Assembly: GCF_030378165.1 (NCBI RefSeq)
Contig: NZ_CP119766.1
Coordinates: 868,001 to 932,000, forward strand
Origin: Flavobacterium panacagri
Lineage (GTDB): Bacteria; Bacteroidota; Bacteroidia; Flavobacteriales; Flavobacteriaceae
Direction: 5' to 3'
DNA: 64,000 nucleotides
Shown piece after piece: positions 37,545-46,981 of the stretch. Numbering within the stretch: the first letter of the stretch is position 1; the number at the start of each line of letters is the position of its first letter. The translations under genes were made by a program, and so were the position numbers. The notes under the pieces are model-generated. The model did no database searches. It saw nothing but the letters and a program-made list of their open reading frames with translations, and was not told the DNA's origin.

Positions 37545-40500
37545 ATGAAAAAAACTCTACTTTTATTTTTGTTTTTATTGCCTTTTTTAGGGATTGCCCA
37601 AAGCGATCTTGTTACTTGGGATAATGCACATTCTTTAGATGCCCATGTTTTAGCATCTCCCTCACAAGTAGCTTCATCACCTATGACTGGAAGCAATCTT
37701 CAAATCATAGATTATGTAGGATTTTCTGGCTCACACTGGCCGGCAGGAAGTTTTTATGATCCTTCGAAGTATATTCAAATTTCTATTAAAGCACAAACTG
37801 GCTACAAGATTGATTTATCTTCTTTAAAATATGCCTATTATCCTTATGATGGGGGACAGGGATGTCGAAAATATCAAGTAAGATATTCTAAAAATTCTTC
37901 ATTTCCTTCGGGCGGAACATTATTATTAGACAATCAAAACCCTTCTTTAAGTGGAAAAAACAATGTCACTCTTAATTTTCCTGTTGGAGTAACTTTACTT
38001 CCAGAGGAGACTCTTTACATACGTTTTTATGGGTATGATGTAGGAAATGTTTCTTGGCAGGATTCAAGATGGGGATTAGTAAACTTAAGTACATACGAAG
38101 GCGGAACATATAATCTTCCAACAATACGAGGCACTGCTTTAGTTTACAATCCTACTTTAACTGCTAACAATGACACAGGAACAAGTGTACAAAATAATTT
38201 TACTGTTGTCAATGTTTTAGCAAATGACCTTCAGGCGACTAATCCTATCAATTCTGTAACAATCCAATCTCAATCAGCAAACGGAACAGCGGTTGTAACT
38301 TCAGACAATAGAATAAAATTTACTCCTGCTACTGGTTTTACAGGAGCAACTTCTTTTACATACACTATTGGAGACGGGACAAGCACATCAACAGCAACGG
38401 TAAATATTACTGTTACTGCACCTTCAATCGATGATTTGGTAAAATGGAATGGCCCAGATTCAGGAGCACCAACTATTATGGCTCCAACGACAGCTGTTGC
38501 AGGAGATCCTATGACTCCAGGTTCTGGTTCAATTTTAGAATTTCCAGCTAATGAAGGTTTTAAAGGATATCAATGGCCGACTCAATTTAGTATCGACGAA
38601 TCAAAGTATTTTCAAGTTACCACTTCTGCACTAACAGGATATAAAATTAAACTGGATAAATTCAACTTTACCTATACTCCTGATTCAAATCATTATGTAG
38701 CAAGATATCAAGTAAGGTATTCTAAAGATAATTTTGCAACGAGTTTCTTGCTGCTAGATGAAGCAACAAGTACTGGTACCACAAATAAGTCTTTAGATTT
38801 ATCAAATATAACTTTGTATCCTAACGAAAAAATAACACTTCGTATTTACGGTTATAAACTAAAACCAAATTCATTTGATGGCTCACCAATATTTTTAGCT
38901 AATATCAATACTAAAGGTTCAGGAACAACTCCAACAATTAGAGGAACTGTTTTAAATTATGATCCAACTGATTTAAATGCAAATGATGATCTTATTTCAA
39001 CACAAGAAAAAAGAGCTGTTGCTTTTAATGCGCTAACAAATGATACAAATACTAGCGGTGCTGTAATCACTTTCACACAGCCAGCAGCATCAACAGGAAC
39101 CGTTTCCTTAAACGGTAATATATTTACATTTACTCCTGCGGCTACGTTTAAAGGAACAACTTCGTTTACATACACATTAACAAATGGAACTAAATCTTCT
39201 ACGGCAACTGTTTCAGTGTATGTTACAGATCTTAGTCCAAAATTAATCATCTGGAATGGTGCTGTACAAACTCCAAAAGCAGTTGTGACAGATCCAAACA
39301 TAACAGGAAATGATCTTACTATTTCTCCTCAAGTAAATGGGTCAGGATTCAATATGGGCATTTATGACAACTATTTCAACATAACTAATGTTCAAAACAA
39401 TGGTTCAACAACACTGGATCTAAATAGATATGTCCAAATGAGTGTTACGCCAAAAGCAAATTATAAATTGACACTTACACAGTTTAACTTTATCTATAAC
39501 TCACCAGTAGGAAATGGAAATGAGGGAGCTTCTAAATACGAAGTTCACTATTCAACAGATCCTACTTTTCCAAACGGAGGAACGGTTCTTTTAGGCGCAA
39601 CAACAGCTGTAAGAGGTGCTGATACACCTGTAACTTTAAATTTCCCGAGTGGAACAACTGTTTCTAGCAGTACAAATCAAACTTTTTACATTAGAATTTA
39701 TCCTTATGCTGTAGCAGATTTATATAATGGTTATTTCAAAATAAAAAATGATTATGGTGGAGATGTTGGCCCAACACTTTCAGGTGTAGTCGAGCCTTCT
39801 AACTCCATAACGGCAGTTGCAGATTTTGCAAATACTGGTTCAAACACTGCTGTTGTAATTCCAGTTTTATCAAATGACTCCAATTACACACCTTTAGCTT
39901 CAATCACTGCTACACAGCCAGCTTCTGGTGGCACAGTTCAAGTTAATGGTACAACAAATATTACCTTTACTCCTACAGCAGGTTTTATAGGAACTTCAAC
40001 ATTTGAGTATACTATTTTTAACGGATTAAATTATTCAACTGCAACAGTAACTGTAAATGTAACTTGTCAAACTCCGGGAGATCAACTTGCCTTTGGACAA
40101 AATCAATGGATTGGTTATGTTTATAAACTGGCAAATAATGCCCAAATGCCACCTAATACTTCATATCCAGGATTACCAAGCGCTAGTGTTGGAACTTACA
40201 TTGGAACTGTAACAGAAAACCAAAACTTTGACAGAAATGTTGGTAATGGTGCTGTTTCTGGTGCAACTGTAAATTTTGGCTGCGAAACGGCTCCTACAGA
40301 TCGTTTCTTGGTTCGTTATAAAATGAAAGCTACTATTACTGAAGCTGGCTTATACAATTTTGATCTTGGAAGTGATGACGGAATTAGACTCTATATAGAC
40401 AATGCAGCTGCTCCTCTTATTACAAGATGGAATGGACATGGCTATACTACAGATTATGCTACACAAAATTTAACTGCAGGGGAACATGAATTTGTACTTG

Positions 40501-42581
40501 AATACTATGAAGACGGCGGTGCATCGAGAGTTTCTTTCTTTTTTGGTCTTCCAAAAGGAAATCCTACTGAATATGGAGACAAAGTCTGGAATGTTTACGG
40601 TTATGTAAATAATGATATCACTTTAGCCAATGTGAGATATGCTGGTTATTATGTTGATCCCAATCTAAATCCGTATTCAACTAGTTATTGGACTAGAGAC
40701 AAATCTCCTTCTTCTGCTACAATTTGGCAGGGGTCACAGATACCAAACGATAACTTTACAGTTGTTTACAAACGTAAAGGTTTTGATTGCGGCCGTTATT
40801 TATTACAGCATAACAATCATGATGATGCTATTGAAATCTACATTGATAATCAATTGATATTTTCTGCAAATGGCTGGAACAATGCTTCATTCCCAATTAA
40901 TAGCGGAAAACTTTACGCTCTAAACAGCAACTCTCTAGTAGAAATTCGTTTAAGAGAAGACGGCGGAGATGCTAATCTTGGTATTAATTTTGTAAAAACC
41001 AATGTTACTTACACTAATGGACAAGGCGATGAAGCGGGCAGTAATCTTGTAGTTAATGGCTCTTCAACCTTAAGTTCTGATCTTACGGTTTGTTCTTGTA
41101 CTGTTAATCCTAATACTACTTTAACAGTTCCAAAAGATATTACTCTTACTGTAGATGAAGCGATTACTGTTGGAACTGGAGGTAAATTACTTATTCTTGA
41201 TGGCGGATCCTTTTTACAGACAAGCACAAGCGAAACAATGTTTACAGGAGATGTAACAAGTGCATTTGAAATTCAGAGAAAAATTTCTGTCCGTCGTTAC
41301 GATTTAACTTACTGGTCAATGCCTGTTACCCACCCTGGTTTCAATATGCATCAATTGTCACCGGATACTTTAGGAGATAAATATTATTATTATGACCCTA
41401 GTGGCGGCTGGACGATTGACTACAACGGAATAACTCCGATGCAGAGAGGAAAAGGATACAGCGTTCGAGCTCCACAATCTTATGACATCAATAATAAAAC
41501 TGATTTTCTTGGAGTGTTTACAGGTACTCCTAATAACGGAGATATCTCTGCGCCCGTTGTTAGCGGCAAATGGAATTTAATCGGAAATCCTTATCCATCT
41601 GCAATAGATGCTGATCAATTTCTTGATGATAATTTAGGTGTTGGTTCACTTTATTTCTGGGCGCATGTAAATCTTCCAATTAAGTCTACTACAGATCAAT
41701 ATTTATATTATAAAGATGATTTTGTAGTGTATAACAGCTTGGGAGGTACAACAACTGGTGACTCAAATGCTTTTAAAGGATCTATTGCCTCTGCTCAAGG
41801 ATTTATTGTAAAAGCACCTACTGCAACAATAAACTTTAATAACGGCCAGCGTCAAAAAGCAAAAAACACTCAGTTCTACAAAACTGCTAAATCAAGTATT
41901 GAAAGAAACCGCGTTTGGCTGAATTTCACCAATTCTGCTGGAACATTCAAGCAGATTTTGGTAGGTTATGCTACTGGAGCAACCAACACAACCGATGTAA
42001 ATTTTGATGCCGTTTCAATGGGATCTAATCCCGATGTAGATTTTTATAGTATCAATAATTCTAAGAAACTAAGTATTCAAGGACGTGCACTGCCTTTTGT
42101 AAATAGTGACTTAGTACCGTTAGGATATATGCTTGCTGCTGCAGGAGATTACACCATTTCTATTGATCATGCAGATGGATTCTTTAACACTGGACAAGAT
42201 ATATTTTTAGAAGATAAAACAACTGGAAAAATAACTAATCTGCGTCTTGCAAATTATACATTCAACTCGGCCGCAGGTACATTCAACAGTCGTTTTGTGA
42301 TTCGTTATACTAATTCCACATTAGGAACAGATGATTTCGAAAGTGCAGAAAATGGTCTTTTTGTTTCAGTTAAATCTAAAGTAATAAATGTAAATTCTTC
42401 TACTGAAAACATAAGTGAAGTTCAAATTTACAATATAGGAGGTCAATCTCTTTACACTAAAAACAAAATCGATTCTAAAGAATTACAGATTTCAAATTTA
42501 CAATCTAGCAACCAAGTATTGTTAGTAAAAGTTACTTTAGAAAATGGCGCTGTAGTCACGAAAAAAATAATTTTCAACTGA
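37545..42581 (+). CDS. Giant cadherin-like/PA14 surface protein with shared C-terminal module
   Basis: 1678 aa. Signal peptide MKKTLLLFLFLLPFLGIAQ. Residues ~20-850 are three long repeats of about 270-290 residues. Each has a beta-sandwich segment (KYIQISIKAQTGYKIDLS, YQVRYSK, LYIRFYGY, PTIRGTAL) followed by a cadherin-like/Ig tandem (ANDDTG, VLANDL, FTPATGFTGATSFTYTIGDG). Two PA14-like domains come next (about 855-1010 with GSDDGIRLYIDNAAA and YYEDGG, and about 1020-1165). The shared C-terminal module occupies about 1180-1678 (RYDLTYWSMPV, GNPYPSAI, AQGFIV, RVWLNF, GRALPF) with a type C-like T9SS end. A hairpin terminator follows. Predicted surface-exposed; ligand unknown. Confidence 0.9.
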   Translation: MKKTLLLFLFLLPFLGIAQSDLVTWDNAHSLDAHVLASPSQVASSPMTGSNLQIIDYVGFSGSHWPAGSFYDPSKYIQISIKAQTGYKIDLSSLKYAYYPYDGGQGCRKYQVRYSKNSSFPSGGTLLLDNQNPSLSGKNNVTLNFPVGVTLLPEETLYIRFYGYDVGNVSWQDSRWGLVNLSTYEGGTYNLPTIRGTALVYNPTLTANNDTGTSVQNNFTVVNVLANDLQATNPINSVTIQSQSANGTAVVTSDNRIKFTPATGFTGATSFTYTIGDGTSTSTATVNITVTAPSIDDLVKWNGPDSGAPTIMAPTTAVAGDPMTPGSGSILEFPANEGFKGYQWPTQFSIDESKYFQVTTSALTGYKIKLDKFNFTYTPDSNHYVARYQVRYSKDNFATSFLLLDEATSTGTTNKSLDLSNITLYPNEKITLRIYGYKLKPNSFDGSPIFLANINTKGSGTTPTIRGTVLNYDPTDLNANDDLISTQEKRAVAFNALTNDTNTSGAVITFTQPAASTGTVSLNGNIFTFTPAATFKGTTSFTYTLTNGTKSSTATVSVYVTDLSPKLIIWNGAVQTPKAVVTDPNITGNDLTISPQVNGSGFNMGIYDNYFNITNVQNNGSTTLDLNRYVQMSVTPKANYKLTLTQFNFIYNSPVGNGNEGASKYEVHYSTDPTFPNGGTVLLGATTAVRGADTPVTLNFPSGTTVSSSTNQTFYIRIYPYAVADLYNGYFKIKNDYGGDVGPTLSGVVEPSNSITAVADFANTGSNTAVVIPVLSNDSNYTPLASITATQPASGGTVQVNGTTNITFTPTAGFIGTSTFEYTIFNGLNYSTATVTVNVTCQTPGDQLAFGQNQWIGYVYKLANNAQMPPNTSYPGLPSASVGTYIGTVTENQNFDRNVGNGAVSGATVNFGCETAPTDRFLVRYKMKATITEAGLYNFDLGSDDGIRLYIDNAAAPLITRWNGHGYTTDYATQNLTAGEHEFVLEYYEDGGASRVSFFFGLPKGNPTEYGDKVWNVYGYVNNDITLANVRYAGYYVDPNLNPYSTSYWTRDKSPSSATIWQGSQIPNDNFTVVYKRKGFDCGRYLLQHNNHDDAIEIYIDNQLIFSANGWNNASFPINSGKLYALNSNSLVEIRLREDGGDANLGINFVKTNVTYTNGQGDEAGSNLVVNGSSTLSSDLTVCSCTVNPNTTLTVPKDITLTVDEAITVGTGGKLLILDGGSFLQTSTSETMFTGDVTSAFEIQRKISVRRYDLTYWSMPVTHPGFNMHQLSPDTLGDKYYYYDPSGGWTIDYNGITPMQRGKGYSVRAPQSYDINNKTDFLGVFTGTPNNGDISAPVVSGKWNLIGNPYPSAIDADQFLDDNLGVGSLYFWAHVNLPIKSTTDQYLYYKDDFVVYNSLGGTTTGDSNAFKGSIASAQGFIVKAPTATINFNNGQRQKAKNTQFYKTAKSSIERNRVWLNFTNSAGTFKQILVGYATGATNTTDVNFDAVSMGSNPDVDFYSINNSKKLSIQGRALPFVNSDLVPLGYMLAAAGDYTISIDHADGFFNTGQDIFLEDKTTGKITNLRLANYTFNSAAGTFNSRFVIRYTNSTLGTDDFESAENGLFVSVKSKVINVNSSTENISEVQIYNIGGQSLYTKNKIDSKELQISNLQSSNQVLLVKVTLENGAVVTKKIIFN

Positions 42582-42601
42582 CACTAATGGAATAACAATC
42601 C

Positions 42602-42634
42602 AAATCCGGCATCTAATCAATGTCGGATTTTTTC
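42602..42634 (+). terminator. Terminator of the cadherin-like/PA14 gene
   Basis: AAATCCGGCAT (42602-42612) and ATGTCGGATTT (42620-42630) pair with one G-T wobble and are followed by a T-run. Confidence 0.78.
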
Positions 42635-42716
42635 ATATTAAAAACAAAATAAATAGTATAAGGAATACCCAAAAAAACAACCCCATTATTAACCAATCTT
42701 AACCGCCAAAAACTTC

Positions 42717-45700
42717 ATGAGCACAAAAAGGCCATCGAATTTTCGTTATTTATTATTAAAAAAAATTAGCATTCTCCTTTTTTTAATATCCTTAAAAATT
42801 ACAGGTCAAAGCAATACTATTACCCGAATCCATACCGATTGGAACAGAAATGGATCTGGGCCTGGATACTGGACCTCTAACGCAGCAACTGCCTCAGGAA
42901 ATCGCCCAACTACTGCTAACAATTTATTAGCATTTCAATGGAGAGGCAAAACTTTCTCAACGGGTGTAGATGATCCAAAGTTAACCGCAAATTCTGTTTC
43001 TTTTGACCCTCAACGATACAGAGCTTTAAAGATTCAAACTTTAGCCTCTAGCACTGAAACTTATTTTTTACAGGGTTCCATGATTGATGGATCAGCTTCT
43101 GGAACAACTTTAATGCCCGCTATAGCAGGAAGCAGCGCATCAGGTGCAGAACTTGCTGCCCGACTTACTGATGGAGAAAACGGATTAAGTTTAGGAACCG
43201 GTATTGCCAATATTGCCCGTGGTACTGCTGAGTTCAAAATAGGAACAAACAATTTAAACTTAGCTGGAATAAATGATGATATTCCGGATATATTAGTAAC
43301 ACAAGTTGCATCTCCTGGCGGAACAGCAGACATCTTCAAGTTTGTCGATGCTTCTGGTAATACAGTGGGTAATGAAATTTCTGTGAATTTCAGTTCTGTT
43401 ACAGTAATTGGAACTTATAGTTTAGATCTATTTAGAGCGAGTAATGGAGCTCCAGCCTTTGTTCCAGGAGACAATCGAGAAATTAGAATGTTGGGTATTG
43501 AGACCAATTCGTTTGGAATTAATAGTGCAAATGCATCTCAAGTAGATCGTTTCGTGGTTGTTTTTTCTGGAAATTCAGATTGTGCATTCATTGCTGTAAA
43601 TACTAAATCGCTAAAAATTGCCGAATTAAGCATGATTAAAAAAGCCACATTATCATCTTGTGGTAAAGCTGGCGATGTCATTACTTATAATTTTGATATT
43701 AAAAACACCGGAGAAGTACCTATTACCAATATCAGCGTTTCTGATCCTATGCCAGGAATGGTATTCTCAAGTAATTTTATTTCAAGTTTAGCAGTCGGTG
43801 CAACAGCTACTATAACTGCAACATATACTGTTACTGCCGATGATGTAACCGCAGGTCGAATAGTAAACTCAGCTACAGTGACCGGAACAGACCCTGCATT
43901 AAATATTGTAACAGATATCTCTGGAGATGATTATAGCAATAATATCCCAACCACAACAATTTTATTAGCGCCGCCTACAATAAGCGCTACCCACAATGCA
44001 ACTTGTCCAACGTTAGGAAGTATCGATTTAAGCAATCTCCCTGCTTCGGGAACTTGGCAGATAACACAGACTGGTCATGCTAACGCTACTTATAACGGTA
44101 CAGGATCTACTTTTAGCGTACCTAATCTGGCTGTTGGATCTTATTCATTTAGGGTAAGTATTGGTGGTTGCAATTCACCTGCAACATCCAGTGTGAGTGT
44201 AGGAGATGATTCTTCTACCACATGGAATGGATCAAGCTGGTCAAACGGCGTACCAGGACTAACACGAAGAGCTATAATAAACTCAGCAGCAACACAGCCT
44301 TTTACTGCCAATACTACAGCATGCTCTTTACTTATTAATGTTCCTAACGGTGCATCAGATCCAAATGTTATAATCCCAGAAGGTGTCACTTTAACGATTA
44401 CTAATGAAGTAACTTCAAACGGAAAACTGGTTTTTGAAAGCGGTGCAAGTTTAGTGCAGACTACAAATGCCATAAACACAGGAGAGATTGTTTATAAAAG
44501 AAAAATCTCTGTACGCCGTTACGATTTAACCTACTGGTCAATGCCGGTGACCAGAACAGGTTTCAGCATGCATGAATTCTCTCCGGGCACTTTAGGAGAT
44601 AAGTATTACACTTATGATCCTAGCGGCGGCTGGACAATTGACTACAACGGAATAACTCCGATGGTGATAGGAAAGGGATACAGCATCAGGGCTCCGCAGA
44701 ATTACGATATCAATGTGAAAGCTGATTTTATTGGGACTTTTACAGGTATTCCAAATAACGGGAATATTCCGGCTGCTGTTGTAAGCGGCAAATGGAATTT
44801 AATCGGTAACCCTTATCCGTCAGCGATCAGCGCAGACAAGTTCACAGCGGATAATCCGGGTATCGGAGCGCTTTATTTCTGGGCACACGTAAATCTTCCA
44901 ATCCAGTCTACTACAGATCAGTATTTATATTATAAAGATGATTTTGTAGTTTATAATAGTTTAGGCTCGACAACAACAGGCAGCTCAAATGCATTTCAGG
45001 GGTATATCGGCGCCACCCAGGGATTCATCGTGAAAGCTCCTGCGGCAACAGTAAACTTTAACAATGACCAGAGAAGAGCTTCCCATAACGGACAGTTTTA
45101 CAAAACAGACCAGTCGGCAGCTGTGGAAAAAAACCGTGTATGGCTGAATTTCACCAATGCCTCAGGAACCTTCAAGCAGATTCTGGTTGGATATGCGACC
45201 GGGGCTACCAATACAACCGATATTGATTTTGATGCTGTATCTATGGGATCAAATCCTGATATTGATTTTTACAGTATCAACAATTCTAAAAAACTGAGCA
45301 TCCAGGGGCGTGCGCTTCCTTTTGTGAACAGTGATTTAATACCATTAGGATATATGCTTTCAACAGCGGGAGATTATACTGTAGCTATTGACCACGCCGA
45401 TGGATTATTCGGCAGCGGACAGGATGTATTCTTAGAAGATAAAACGACTGGAAAAATAACCAACCTTCGTCTGGCCGATTACACATTCAACTCGGCGGCA
45501 GGAACATTCAACAGCCGTTTTGTGCTTCGTTATACTAATACCACATTAGGAACCGATGATTTTGAAAATATTTCAGATGGAATAATCGTTTCGGTCAAAA
45601 ATAAAATAGTGCGCATTTCTTCTTCAAAAGAATTAATTAATGATGTAACTATTTATAATATATTAGGTCAGGAAATTTTCAGTAAGAAAAAGATCAATAG

Positions 45701-45806
45701 TACTGATTTAGAAATTCCTAATTTGCAGACAGGAAATCAAGTTTTATTAGTAAAAACAGCGCTTCAAAACGGATATATTTCAACAAAAAAAATAATCAAT
45801 CAATAG
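42717..45806 (+). CDS. DUF11-containing surface protein with shared C-terminal module
   Basis: 1029 aa. The signal peptide is preceded by a basic stretch (MSTKRPSNFRYLLLKKISILLFLISLKITGQ). Residues ~30-300 form a domain I do not recognise. A DUF11 domain (about 305-410: SMIKKATLSSCGKAGDVITYNFDIKNTG, NISVSDPMPGM) is followed by an Ig-like segment (NLPASGTWQITQTG). From ~510 comes the shared C-terminal module, of which DNA 44403-45536 is almost identical to the module of the divergent gene at 29607-36371. The final ~90 residues differ more and end in a type C-like T9SS segment (KTALQNGYISTKKIINQ). Predicted exported surface protein. Confidence 0.88.
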   Translation: MSTKRPSNFRYLLLKKISILLFLISLKITGQSNTITRIHTDWNRNGSGPGYWTSNAATASGNRPTTANNLLAFQWRGKTFSTGVDDPKLTANSVSFDPQRYRALKIQTLASSTETYFLQGSMIDGSASGTTLMPAIAGSSASGAELAARLTDGENGLSLGTGIANIARGTAEFKIGTNNLNLAGINDDIPDILVTQVASPGGTADIFKFVDASGNTVGNEISVNFSSVTVIGTYSLDLFRASNGAPAFVPGDNREIRMLGIETNSFGINSANASQVDRFVVVFSGNSDCAFIAVNTKSLKIAELSMIKKATLSSCGKAGDVITYNFDIKNTGEVPITNISVSDPMPGMVFSSNFISSLAVGATATITATYTVTADDVTAGRIVNSATVTGTDPALNIVTDISGDDYSNNIPTTTILLAPPTISATHNATCPTLGSIDLSNLPASGTWQITQTGHANATYNGTGSTFSVPNLAVGSYSFRVSIGGCNSPATSSVSVGDDSSTTWNGSSWSNGVPGLTRRAIINSAATQPFTANTTACSLLINVPNGASDPNVIIPEGVTLTITNEVTSNGKLVFESGASLVQTTNAINTGEIVYKRKISVRRYDLTYWSMPVTRTGFSMHEFSPGTLGDKYYTYDPSGGWTIDYNGITPMVIGKGYSIRAPQNYDINVKADFIGTFTGIPNNGNIPAAVVSGKWNLIGNPYPSAISADKFTADNPGIGALYFWAHVNLPIQSTTDQYLYYKDDFVVYNSLGSTTTGSSNAFQGYIGATQGFIVKAPAATVNFNNDQRRASHNGQFYKTDQSAAVEKNRVWLNFTNASGTFKQILVGYATGATNTTDIDFDAVSMGSNPDIDFYSINNSKKLSIQGRALPFVNSDLIPLGYMLSTAGDYTVAIDHADGLFGSGQDVFLEDKTTGKITNLRLADYTFNSAAGTFNSRFVLRYTNTTLGTDDFENISDGIIVSVKNKIVRISSSKELINDVTIYNILGQEIFSKKKINSTDLEIPNLQTGNQVLLVKTALQNGYISTKKIINQ
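44403..45536 (+). repeat. Right arm of the 1134-bp near-identical inverted repeat
   Basis: Inverted partner of 29883-31016; the arms enclose 13,386 bp containing the 5' parts of both giant genes, recX and the whole 37545 gene. The corresponding module in the 37545 gene is clearly homologous but more diverged, so the near identity is specific to this pair. Confidence 0.9.
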
Positions 45807-45831
45807 CTATTTAGATTATTCTCTACAATAA

Positions 45832-45862
45832 AAAACCCATCAATTATATGATGGGTTTTCTA
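45832..45862. terminator. Bidirectional terminator
   Basis: AAAACCCATCA (45832-45842) and TGATGGGTTTT (45849-45859) form an 11-bp perfect stem with A/T runs on both sides, between convergent genes. Confidence 0.82.
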
Positions 45863-45866
45863 TTTT

Positions 45867-46481
45867 TTATTCTTCCTTTAATTCGTCAATTACTTTTCTA
45901 ATCTCTTTGGCATATTTTCCATAAAATAATTTTACATGCCCTTCAGTCATAAACCACATCAAAATCATAAATGCAAATACTATCAATATAAAAATTGCAG
46001 CGACATACTCTTGATTTGAATTTAAGACAAGATTCAACAGTTTTCCAGATTTTTTACCCAAAGGCAATAAAAACATATAAAACAATCCAAAAGGAAAAAA
46101 ACTATAACTAGCAGATTTATAGGTCTCCATAAACAACATTATATTATAGTATATTTCATATAAATTATCTTTAGTTGTTGCTGCAACATTTGTAAAATTT
46201 TTATAATAAATATATAATCGTATTGTAAATGCAACTGAGATTAGTATTGAAACTGCATACAGCAAATAGTAGGCAAGAAAAAAACCATAGTTCAAATCGA
46301 TCAGTAACGGAACTACCCCGACAAAAATCAATGAAATTATTTGAACAATAAATTCTTTTTTTAAATTCTTTTTAATTTTATCCAAAGGTGTATTCACCGA
46401 ATTAATTTTTTCTAAATTATCAGGAAGAACAACATCATTCTTTTCGTTATTCCATGCGTTTTGTATATCGTTAAAATCCAT
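45867..46481 (-). CDS. Hypothetical membrane protein in sigma-factor operon (possible anti-sigma)
   Basis: 204 aa. A hydrophilic N-terminal segment of about 45 residues (MDFNDIQNAWNNEKN) is followed by two adjacent hydrophobic segments (about 47-65, 66-88), a cytoplasmic-like stretch, and two more (about 126-142, 160-180). Its start overlaps the sigma factor gene by 11 bp, which implies coupled translation. Position and topology (soluble N-terminus, then membrane) suggest a membrane-bound regulator of the sigma factor, but it has no zinc-binding anti-sigma motif and the role is inference. Confidence 0.75.
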   Translation of the reverse strand: MDFNDIQNAWNNEKNDVVLPDNLEKINSVNTPLDKIKKNLKKEFIVQIISLIFVGVVPLLIDLNYGFFLAYYLLYAVSILISVAFTIRLYIYYKNFTNVAATTKDNLYEIYYNIMLFMETYKSASYSFFPFGLFYMFLLPLGKKSGKLLNLVLNSNQEYVAAIFILIVFAFMILMWFMTEGHVKLFYGKYAKEIRKVIDELKEE

Positions 46482-46974
46482 ATCCTTGATTTTTAATTAT
46501 TTCTTTTAGTTTTTCTTTTGCTCTGTTTAATTTTACTCTGGCATTCCCTTCAGAAATCCCAAGATTTTCGCCAATTTCTTTATGGGAGAAACCTTCCAAT
46601 TGATAAAAAATAATGGCTTTATCAATTTTTTCGAGCTTTTGAACCGCTTTATAAAAATGATCCAGCTGGCTTTCTTTTATATGCGAATCCCCCTCATCAT
46701 CTTTAATATTCTCCGAAGCAATTTCGTATTTGTCCACCTTTCGTTTTTCTTTTCGCAGGAAAACAATCGCTGTATTAACAGCCACACGATACATCCAAGT
46801 CGAAAACTGGCTTTCGTTTCGAAATGTTTCATACGATTTCCAAAGCTGGCAGACAATTTCCTGAAACAGATCCTGCTGATCGTCATGATTGTCCATGTAC
46901 ATTTTCGAGACCTTGTACAAAATACCTTTGTGACTTTCTATCCGGTTTAAAAACTCTTTTTCTTTCTCTTTCAA
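46471..46974 (-). CDS. ECF-type RNA polymerase sigma factor
   Basis: 167 aa with a TTG start. Region 2 (DDQQDLFQEIVCQLWKSY ... FSTWMYRVAVNTAI) and region 4 (LEKIDKAIIFYQLEGFSHKEIGENLGISEGNARVKLNRAKEKLK), linked by a short acidic spacer, are typical of group 4 sigma factors; there is no region 1 or 3. It directs transcription of a small regulon, often including its own operon. It lies 7 bp after the TraB-family gene and overlaps the downstream membrane protein gene. Confidence 0.93.
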   Translation of the reverse strand: MKEKEKEFLNRIESHKGILYKVSKMYMDNHDDQQDLFQEIVCQLWKSYETFRNESQFSTWMYRVAVNTAIVFLRKEKRKVDKYEIASENIKDDEGDSHIKESQLDHFYKAVQKLEKIDKAIIFYQLEGFSHKEIGENLGISEGNARVKLNRAKEKLKEIIKNQGYGF

Positions 46975-46981
46975 AATAGTT

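Noticed and set aside
29883..45536. Composite transposon bounded by the inverted 1134-bp arms
   Set aside because: The arms are coding parts of surface proteins, with no transposase, terminal inverted repeats or target duplications visible.
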